From Metellina segmentata (taxonomy: Eukaryota; Arthropoda; Arachnida; Araneae; Tetragnathidae), in NCBI GenBank assembly GCA_947359465.1, contig OX375877.1, positions 68,674,698 through 68,738,697 of the forward strand: a stretch of DNA of 64,000 nucleotides. The letters are read 5' to 3'. The notes beneath the pieces were generated by a model. The model had not been told where the DNA came from. It saw only the letters and a program-made list of their open reading frames with translations, and ran no database searches. Within the stretch, counting starts at the first letter, position 1, and each line of letters opens with the position of its first letter. Of the stretch, positions 56,023 through 64,000 are shown one piece after another. Position numbers and translations under genes: made by a program.

Positions 56023-56454
56023 GGCCCGGTTCACACATCCGGTTTTTCAGCGTGCGGCGCAGCTGCCGCAACGCAAGTGCGGTCTGAGATATATTACATC
56101 TAATGGAGTAGTGCACATATGCCTAAGACGCTGCTGCGGTGACGCACGTCCAACTTGCTTGCAATTTGTACCGCAGTTCCCCACGGCACCGCAGCTCGCC
56201 GCACATGCTTCTCCGTTCTGAAGTACCTTGTTTTCATAAATAAATGGAATATAAATAATAATTAATAAATGGTTGTACCAGTAACGTCTATTGTGTTTTA
56301 AAATATACTTTTTGCTTACCAAGTAATCGAAATAAACATTTTTTTTTCGATAGAATATTTATCGCAAATAGCGCGAAATGAGTACTTGCGTCATTTCACG
56401 GTAATGTGTGCATAGTTGGGTTTCGGTTGTAAAACCGGATGTGTGCACCGGGAC
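56023..56454. mobile_element. MITE family M1, copy 4, complete
   Basis: 432 bp from GGCCCGGTTCACACATCCGG to, reversed, GTCCCGGTGCACACATCCGG. TTA on both sides (56020-56022, 56455-56457), here not part of TTAA, which supports a 3-bp TSD. Confidence 0.88.
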
Positions 56455-56884
56455 TTAGGTAGGAGAATGTAGATTCGCAACAATAAATGGTTGAAAAACA
56501 AAGTATTTTTCGGACATGGCAACGAAGGCGTAGATATTCCATTTCATGGTTTAGTTTGAACTTTGCACCAAACAATGACCTCGTCTACTCAGAGTCAAAT
56601 AAATTTCTTCTTTGGTGACTCGGGTTTCTTTGATATGATGGACTGTTAGCAGACGGGATTAAAATGTACTGGTAACGGACACTGCACTTCAATCGGAACC
56701 ATAGTGCACCATTGTCTAAAGCTGATTGCAAACTGGTGTACTCGATCCTCGAAAGCTGGTGAATTTGTCAGACACATTAGAGTAGTCTTTGAACTAAATC
56801 ATGAACGTAGCAGCCGTTAATTTACCCTATCTGGCTTACTAATGTTCTAACTATGCCCGTCAATCTGGAAGATTTCGTAGAAAT

Positions 56885-57065
56885 TTATTTAATCCTTCCG
56901 GTGGATGTCTTGATGTGGTATATCGTCATTAGCAAAACTGGCCGAATCTCTATGGACGAGACTTAAAAAAAAAAAAACTGCCCGATCTTCATGTCGTCAT
57001 CAAGAAATCGACATCTTGACGAGATAGATACCACGTCATTAACAAAATTAGTCAAATCTTTCAGT
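56885..57065. repeat. Dispersed CGTC-rich repeat
   Basis: GATGTGGTATATCGTCATTAGCAAAACTGGCC, TCTATGGACGAGAC, ATCTTGACGAGATAGATACCACGTCATTAAC. Opposite orientation to the 40970 copy. Confidence 0.55.
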
Positions 57066-57920
57066 CAATTAGTAAATTCTGTAGAATTTAATGCGCGTTT
57101 ATTAAAAAAATAAATGAAAATATGAAAGGCGCAAATAAAAATGCAATAATAAACAAAAATGTGTTCGGTAAAATTCGGTTTCAATCAAATTGTAGCACTT
57201 AAGGCCATATACTCCCTGCGTTAAAGATTTATTCATTATCCGGGGAGTTCTATCTTTACGGTGTAACATCAGGTAATTTGTAAATAATTGAGGAAGGTTG
57301 TAAAGAAAGAACCGGAATTTCTAGACTGTAATGTGCAGTCGCAAAGTAGAAATTAGTTTCGTTAAATGGAAGTTATGTATCAAATTCCCTAGAGAGTTTA
57401 AGGTTTCGCGAAATCGGTAATTAGAAAAATTAGTTATATATATTTTTGCTTTCTTGGAAGTCTTGAATTATTTATTTCTATACTTATCTACCAGTAGCGT
57501 AGTTTCTCAACTTTGATTCTTGAATTCCAGTTGAGGCATGGATGTTTGTAGTGGTTCGCAATCCACTTTAAGTCGTAAGATTTCGGTATAAGAACCTTCA
57601 TGTGGCAAAATTACTAGTCGCAAAACCAAATTATTGTTTCTTTTTCTCGTAGACAGTTGAATCAAGTATGATATGGATAATTCAAACGCAGTCTCAAAAC
57701 TTTATGCAGTATTTATGCAGTATTAGTCGAAATGAGGAGTAAAGAAAGATAAACATTGCGCAAGGTCCCACTGCTCATTTTCGCGACTTGATACTAGCCT
57801 CAATTGGATCCATATGGAAGGAGGAAATTTTGTCTTGCCAATACTCACTGCGACAAATATCAGCAACTAATCGTAGTAAGAAAACAATTCTATCAGAAAG
57901 GATAGGACCATCCCATTCTA
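57066..57920. other. No gene recognised
   Basis: AT-rich; no supported feature. Confidence 0.4.
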
Positions 57921-57924
57921 TGGG

Positions 57925-58035
57925 TAAGGTAATTTTAATTAACGGCGTACTAGAGCAACCAAACAGGCTATTGACGACGGTCAGGGATCAATCCCCGAAG
58001 CGAAAGATCCGAGAATAGCACCAAGTATTTTTGAA
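57925..58035 (-). mobile_element. SINE family S1, tail fragment
   Basis: GGTAATTTTAATTAACGGCG, TACTAGAGCAACCAAACAGGC, GACGACGGTCAGGGATCAATCC, GAAAGATCCGAGAATAGCACC. Confidence 0.8.
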
Positions 58036-58464
58036 TTTACTTGAGTAGAAGCTAATGGAAAATTTAACGCCCGCCGATTCGTTGGATTCTCACCGTCATC
58101 TCTGACGTCGCTCATAGTGCGCATGCGTGAGAAATATCAATATTTTACAGTATAAAGATAAAAAAAAGTTTTTTTTTTCAAGGGCTTTTTCATTACATTA
58201 AGCAAAATTCTTTGAAGACAATTAAATGGTTGCTCACTTATAATAGTTTAAATGCCACCTACGATGAAAACCCTACAATCGAAAAATGTGCACATACGAT
58301 GCTTTTACTCTGAGGTGCAGAATTGTAAATAATAAATCTACGTTATCGAATTAAATTAATGATCATTGCAATCTCGAAAATGTGCAGTGTCTATTGTATA
58401 AGGTGTTCAGATAACAGTATTGAGAATCATTAATAAAATCTCCACTGATCAATCATGGGACGAC

Positions 58465-58802
58465 GCCGACCAACCGGTATAGTGGTTAGGTGTTAGCCTC
58501 TAGATCGGAAGGTTCCTGGCTCGAATCCGGGTTCGGGCATGGATGCTTGTAAACGTATGGTGTAGAGGCGGCTGGTGCACCTTAAATCTGTCATGGCCGA
58601 AAGTCCTCACGTTGTGTTGGTGTGGCAGTTTGGAGAGTGGGGTGCCAGCTCAGGTGTTGCTTCGTCATCTGACCGTGGTTCAAAATTACGAGGTGTTGTC
58701 CTCGGATCTTTACCTTAAGGGACTGATCCCGGACCGTCGTCAATAGCCCGTTGTGTTGCTCTAGTACGACGTTAACTAAAATTACCTTACCTTAATTACC
58801 TT
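58465..58802 (+). mobile_element. SINE family S1, full length
   Basis: GCCGACCAACCGGTATAGTGG to TACCTTAATTACCTT. Flanks ATCAATCATGG (58448-58458 and 58803-58813) are a direct repeat, continuing with mismatches. B box is GGCTCGAATCC. Confidence 0.9.
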
Positions 58803-58902
58803 ATCAATCATGGAACGGACTGAGCGAGCACGAGCGCGAGACAAGCAGTGCCAAACACAACACAAAACAAACGTCAAGTAAAAAATGCAGTTATTGGGGG
58901 TA

Positions 58903-59227
58903 AGGTAATTATAATTAACGCCGTACTAGAGCAGCATAACGCTATTGACGACGGTCCGGGATCAATCCTTTAAGGGAAAGATCCGAGGACAACACCAAGT
59001 AATTTTGAACCACGAGCAGATGACGAAGCAACACCCGAGCTAGCACCCCACTCTCCACAAATTTCCACTCCAACCCAACGTGAGGACTTTCAGCCACGAC
59101 AGTTTTAAGGTGCACCAGCCGCCTCTACACCATACATTTAAAAATATCGATGCACTGACCCGGATTCGAACCAGGAACCTTCCAATCAAGAGGCTAGCAC
59201 CTTAACCACCAGACCGGTTGGTCGGCG
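58903..59227 (-). mobile_element. SINE family S1, full length, inverted
   Basis: Minus-strand copy, tail at 58903 (GGTAAGGTAATTATAATTAACG), head at 59227 (GCCGACCAACCGGTCTGGTGG reversed). Opposed to the copy at 58465 about 100 bp away. An S3/S4 tail lies between (58840-58882, minus). Confidence 0.88.
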
Positions 59228-59228
59228 C

Positions 59229-59392
59229 ATATTCCCTGGGTGGCTTTCTGTGGTGACAATTATGGACCTCAAAATAGAAATTATTGTCGTCAATTTACGA
59301 TGAAAAAAAAATATTCCCTGGGTGTCTTTCTGCGGTGAAAATTATGGACCTCATAATAGAAATTATAGTCGTCGATTGACGATGAAAAAAAT
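59229..59392. repeat. 82-bp tandem duplication
   Basis: ATATTCCCTGGGTG starts both units (59229, 59311). Both contain AATTATGGACCTCA-AATAGAAATTAT and end GACGATGAAAAAA. It begins right at the SINE head. Confidence 0.9.
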
Positions 59393-60785
59393 TGTTGTTT
59401 TCTCTTGAGATTATCATCGATGATTATTTTGCTATCGACATTTTCCGATGTCAAAACTTATCATCAGATGAAGAATTTTGATTTGTTAATGAAGAGATAT
59501 TGGGTTAATTATACTATGCGACAATGATATTTACATCCAGTTCCGCCTCGAAGCAAGTGAACCGTGATTAAAAGTTTTATTTTTCCTCTGACGAAAGATT
59601 AAAGAGTAATACACACACATGTGATGTTCGGAACATTTACATGTCTGTAAATTCAAATTTCCTAGACAAAATTGAGCTTTTTGGTTTTGCCGAACTAGAT
59701 GAGAAAATTGATTTATGAATGGAGGAAATTAAATTACGCTTCAGAAAAGAAGTTGAAAAAGCTTATATTATTGAATATATCAATTTTCTTTACAAACAGA
59801 AAGAAAATATAAAGATAAGGATGGAGAAAATATATCTGCGTTCTTTGATTCAGAATTCTTTTAATTGATTTCCTTCTCTTTTCAAACCATATTTTTTATT
59901 TTTCTTACTTGAACGACATGAACATTAGATTCCTTTTTTTCTTAATTCTCGCTTCCAGGTTATATTTTATTCTATTTTGCTGTCTCATCACTAGAATTAA
60001 TGGAACTCCATTATTAACATCATTAGTTTTAGTCGGAAGGAATTTGGCGATTGATTCGAAGGTTCTATTACCTAAAAGAATGGTTTTTGTTTTGAAAGAA
60101 AAGCTACCTTTTTTGGGAAGAGCTTTATTCAATTAGTGGTATTCGAAAACGTTGCATTGATTATGAAATATAGTTTTCATTATGCATTCTTGAAAGTATC
60201 AGACTCGTACAAAAGAACTGGTCATTTTTGGTTTTGGAACTTTGAATCTTTAGGTTTTTATGTATTTTGAAAACATTCTTTTTGTTTCGATGAAAGGAAT
60301 ACATTTTATTCAGCTATTAATGTTCTTTGCGATCGTTTGACATTAAAACGAAAGCCTTCCAGACTTTTAAGATGTTTTTAATATTATATAGAGCTTATTC
60401 TGCCTTCCAGGAAATACAGCAAACTGAGGTTTTCTGTTATTAACAGGTGAGGTCAAAGGAGAAATTTCAATTAAGTGTTCAGACAGTGAGGGCTATGTTA
60501 ATAGTAAGACGAAAGTGTGTTATAGAGCGAGAAGTTTTATGACAAAGTAATTGTTGAAATACCGAAACTTGTGCTGCATAACATTACTTCATCGGAGAAA
60601 TATTCACGGCAATATCGTGTTGAAGTACACTTCCCTTTACGCGTCTACCTAAATTTAAATTTTTATAAAATAATGGTATATAATTCCATAGAGATAATCA
60701 GTATATTTAAGAGATAAAACTTTTTCTATTGTCTTACTTTTCATGAATACGGAATATTATATAACCAGGTCTCGTTTTTGTTTGA
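59393..60785. other. AT-rich stretch, no gene recognised
   Basis: A 75-residue frame exists on each strand at 59905-60136; neither shows a family motif. Confidence 0.4.
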
Positions 60786-60789
60786 TAGA

Positions 60790-61155
60790 AATATGGTCAG
60801 ACGCACTGCACTAGCAACCTTCGAGTTATATTCCTGTCGAGTTATATTCCTGTCCCCGTGTGTATTTCTCTTTTCTGTGTTAGTAAAACTTTCATTGGTA
60901 TGTATGCCTATTACTTGATATTGTATGTCTTCTGTGAGATGTATCATGGACAGATATGACCCTTGCGCCAAATAACCCAAACAACAAACAACTTGCGAGT
61001 TGTTGGTGGAGCAGGTTTGATTACTGTCTAGTTCGACTCCTCCTTGGATGTATTAAGCTCTTTGTCGTTAAGCGTTTAGTGAGCTTATGTCCATTACTTG
61101 ATATTGTGTGTCTGGTGCGGCATGGCCAAGTATAGCCCTTGTGCCATCAAAAAGC
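60790..61155 (+). mobile_element. Two adjacent SINE S3 copies
   Basis: First copy 60790-60985: CACTGCACTAGCAACCTTCGAG, TATTTCTCTTTTCTGTG, GACAGATATGACCCTTGCGCC, with GTTATATTCCTGTC repeated in the T-arm. Second 60990-61155: CTTGCGAGTTGTTGGTGGAGC, GTGCGGCATGGCCAAGTATAGCCC. Confidence 0.75.
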
Positions 61156-61159
61156 TCAA

Positions 61160-62280
61160 CATACTTTAAAATTTGTACCGGAAGTTTTGAAACAATCTGT
61201 TATTTATATACTCGAGGTGACCATAATGCCTTCCAGAATGATTAGCGACAGGTGATAAATATAGCAATAAGAAATAGTAACCTAGCCACAAAACTAAAGT
61301 GTCTCTCTCTAAAACTAAAACTTAGTCATTTCATAAAGAAAACCAACTGAAAACAGCTATTTTTAGTAAAATCCTCTCGTTCCTGTGGCATTAAGCTCCA
61401 GTTCTTCAGTGAGCGAAAATCCCCATCAGTAATTCCCCACTGGAGAAAACTCTGACATGAATGCTAATTGCGCTGGGAGAGAGTGTAGTTAGGGTTAAAA
61501 GGAAGTTACTAACGCTCAACGGATCTTCCCGTTAAACTTACGTCAAAAATTTCTGTTTCTGGGAGAATGCACGGTCTGTGCACAATCACTCATTCTACCC
61601 GTTTTGATTTCCACAGCACGTTTCGCGCTGTGTGCGAGGATTTAATAGAGTAATTAGACATTTCCCCTTCAAATAAGGGAGGGGGAGGTTTTATCAACCT
61701 GCTAAGGCGTGCGAAACTACCTTAAAGGATAACGGATGAAGGTTCTTGAAATTAAAAGTCATCTCGGTTCTTGATGTTTGAAATTCCTGATGTTTATATG
61801 CCGGTGTCGCATGAATTTTCGTGTTTTGCGCAGATTGTCGTTCAAAGTTCAGTTAAACTACCGCAATGAGATTAATTCAAATGCTATGTTGTGTGTGAAT
61901 TAAATGTGTTGCAAGGAAAAGGGTTTAGACGGTATTTTCTTTAAAGGGTGACCAATACAGTTTCTTGTTAATCTGCCGTAATTCGTTCAATTTTATGTTG
62001 TAGAGGCATTTGAATGGTGTGTTAACTATCTTCACTCCTGTAGTTCCGCCCCATTTGGATGTATTAAAATAACAGCATTTACTTTCAAAACGTCAAAACA
62101 TGTTCAGTAATTTATGCTGTCCTTGTCAGCTTCACACTAATAATCTAACCCTAGGGAAAATAATACACCGATTTGGGAACCCATTTAACAACACCTTGGA
62201 ACTGGTATCTTTCAGATGTACTGGTATCTTTCAGGACCACGTACAAGTTGGTCAATGAGGTATCCTAAATGAAAATGCAT
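61160..62280. other. Mostly single-copy DNA, candidate conserved non-coding DNA
   Basis: No repeat signature. 61420-61680 is less AT-rich and holds homeodomain-like TAATTAG and palindromic CACGGTCTGTGCAC, CACGTTTCGCGCTGTG. No coding frame. Confidence 0.35.
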
Positions 62281-62524
62281 CCCATATATATATGTATATA
62301 TATATTTAGGGACTATTATCACGCACTACCGCGACAAAAGGTGTGTTGTCCAATGATATTATTGAGCTTATTGAGTGTTCCTTATCCTCTCATGACTCTC
62401 GTTTGTTATTACTCTAGGGCAAATTTCTGCATGTAATGTTTTTATTAGATGACTCCTCAATATTGCTATCAGGTTTTGTTTAGTACTTAATGCTCTGATC
62501 ATTCCGAGTCGGGGTTAGTTGAGT

Positions 62525-62585
62525 TGGGGTTTAGGTGCAAAGGGTCATATTTGGACAAGCTGCACCAAACACAAGACAAAGTCAA
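62525..62585 (-). repeat. S3/S4 tail fragment
   Basis: GGGTCATATTTGGACAAGCTGCACCAAACACAAGAC is the inverted common tail. Confidence 0.7.
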
Positions 62586-62729
62586 CTAACTGAATGTTAC
62601 GAGATTTACGAGTATGTATAGGATAGTATTGCTTTCACTCCACAACACACTTAATGACTAAATGATTATTGGTTGAAATAATTCATGGATTCTTCCTCCA
62701 ACCTTTTGCAAGATTCTATTGGTCTTTAA

Positions 62730-63475
62730 TTTGGAATAGAATCCTCTGGAAAGATTCCATTGCTGATTTCCTTAAGAGTGGAATCCTATGGAAAGATACC
62801 ATGGCTCATTTTCTTAAGAGTAGAATCCCATGGAAGGATTCCGTGGCTCATTTCATTAAGAGTAGAATCCCATAGAAAGATTCCATGGCTCATTTCCTTA
62901 AGAGTAGAATCCCATTGAAGGATTCTATGGCTCATTACCTATAAAGTAGAATCCCATGAAAATATTCCATGTTCCATGGCTCATTCCCTTAAGAGTAGAA
63001 TCCCATGGAAGGATTCCGTCGCTCATTTCATTAAGAGTAGAATCCCGTGGAAGGATGCCATGGCTCATTTTCTTGAGAGTTGAATCAGATGGAAAGATTC
63101 CTTTGCTCATTTCTGTAAGAGTAAAATCCCATAGAAAAGAGCCGACCAACCAGTATAGTGGTTAAGTTGTTGGACTCTAGATCGAAAGGTTCCTGGTTCG
63201 AATCCGAGTCCGGGCATGGATGTTTGTAAGCGTATGGCCGAAAGTCCTCACGTTGGGTTGGTGTGGAAGTTTGGAGAGTAGGGTGCCAACTCATGTGTTG
63301 TTTCGTCATCTGACCGTGGTTCAAAATTACGAGGTGTTGTCCTCGGATCTTTCCCTTAAGGGATTGATCCCGGACCGTCGTCAATAGCCCGTTGTATTGC
63401 TCTAGTATGACGTTAATTTAAAAAAAAAATACCCATAGAAAAGATTCCATGGCTCATTTCTTTTGAATAGAATGG
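62730..63475. repeat. 42-bp minisatellite, about 10 units, interrupted by a SINE
   Basis: Unit GATTCCATGGCTCATTTCCT, TAAGAGTAGAATCCCATGGAAA. Nine or so units lie before 63140; one continues after the SINE (63432-63475). Small frames on both strands (IPWKDSVAHF, LPWDSTLKEMSHG) follow from the 42-bp (14-codon) period; no known protein. Confidence 0.9.
63141..63431 (+). mobile_element. SINE family S1, recent insertion with internal deletion
   Basis: Perfect 13-bp TSD CCCATAGAAAAGA (63128-63140, 63432-63444) inside the minisatellite. Between GTAAGCGTATGG and CCGAAAGTCCTC about 33 bp of the usual body are missing. The tail is A-rich, without ATTACC repeats. Confidence 0.94.
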
Positions 63476-64000
63476 CTTGGAAAAATAGTATTGGTGACAA
63501 GGTCAAAAATGGCTAAAAGTCATGCTAGGAAAACTGCAGGTTGCAAAGTGGAAATGTGTGTTTACTCCTCGGGATTAAACTATGAACGTTTTACATTGTT
63601 TTAAATTTTAATTCTTATTGCTTCATTCTGGTTTTTCTACGGTTTTGTAGTAACTTTTAATCGCTGCTTTGTTTGATCTTTTTACTTACTTCGACGTTTC
63701 CGCAGTTTGTCCGTGTTCCGGACATTTGCTCCATGAACCCAAACCAAAGTAGGACACACCTTGATTCATCAGGGAAGCGACAATAGAGATTGGATCCAAG
63801 TCACACACTGACTACGCTGTTTTGGCAGAGGAGATCGATGGTGTACGTAAACTATTGGCACCAACGCTGACAGAACTGATGCACGGAGCCGTTCACTCTC
63901 TATTGTAATATATCTGTCTGCCCGTGGTGACAAGCGCTCGAAGAACTTGCGTTGATGCTGCGAGGATGAGTTTGTCAGAAATGCTACGTACTGATTGACG
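63476..64000. other. No gene recognised
   Basis: Less AT-rich from about 63690. The end (CTGTTTTGGCAGAGGAGATC and on) could enter a new element beyond the window. Confidence 0.35.

Noticed and set aside
59905..60136. 75-residue frames on both strands
   Set aside because: Mirror frames over the same interval, with no motif, are expected by chance.
62669..63165. Frames with a 14-residue repeat (WKDS-AHFLKSRIP and opposite strand)
   Set aside because: The 42-bp minisatellite is a multiple of three, so open frames appear on both strands. No signal peptide or known domain, and a SINE interrupts it.

Overview
This window looks like intergenic or intronic DNA of a eukaryote with a large, AT-rich, repeat-dense genome. 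I found no intact host gene. There are no bacterial-type operons. The longest open frames come from transposon remnants or from tandem repeats whose period is not a multiple of three. Transposon types (DD41D mariner, pogo/Tigger, hAT, piggyBac, Helitrons, TTA-flanked MITEs) and abundant tRNA-derived SINEs with A/B boxes point to an arthropod. My general impression of the SINE families favours a chelicerate, perhaps a spider, but the window alone does not prove this.

Layout. 1-1106: 3' part of a Helitron with a deleted mariner inside it. 2.8-4.8 kb: SINEs and a 444-bp TTA-flanked MITE. 5-7.4 kb: an inverted-repeat element, a 43-bp tandem repeat and a 205-bp MITE with an 8-bp target-site duplication (TSD). 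9-12 kb: a 1.2-kb inverted-repeat element, then scrambled SINE tails. 12.0-12.25 kb: a GC-rich stretch with a splice-donor-like site. 12.66-13.17 kb: a piggyBac derivative. 18.7-21.0 kb: a SINE inserted in a SINE, with a 62-bp satellite grown from its tail. 21.5-24.8 kb: duplicated low-copy sequence. 24.8-31.4 kb: several Helitrons, some head to tail, plus SINEs. 32.6-33.8 kb: a 23-bp minisatellite that grew inside a SINE. 35.1-39.8 kb: Tigger and two hAT elements, each with TIRs and TSDs. 42.65-43.8 kb: a 25-bp minisatellite. 44.63-49.80 kb: 26 copies of a 199-bp satellite. 50-57 kb: three more MITE copies, one split by a Helitron. 58-63.5 kb: more SINEs, one inserted in a 42-bp minisatellite with a perfect 13-bp TSD.

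Many insertions keep exact TSDs, so the order of events can be read directly: Helitron then mariner; SINE then hAT; MITE then Helitron; minisatellite then SINE; SINE into SINE. The most interesting theme is that SINEs act as nurseries for satellites. Insertion of a SINE into the tail of another SINE creates a two-unit tandem in one step, and three loci in the window look like successive stages of growth from that start.
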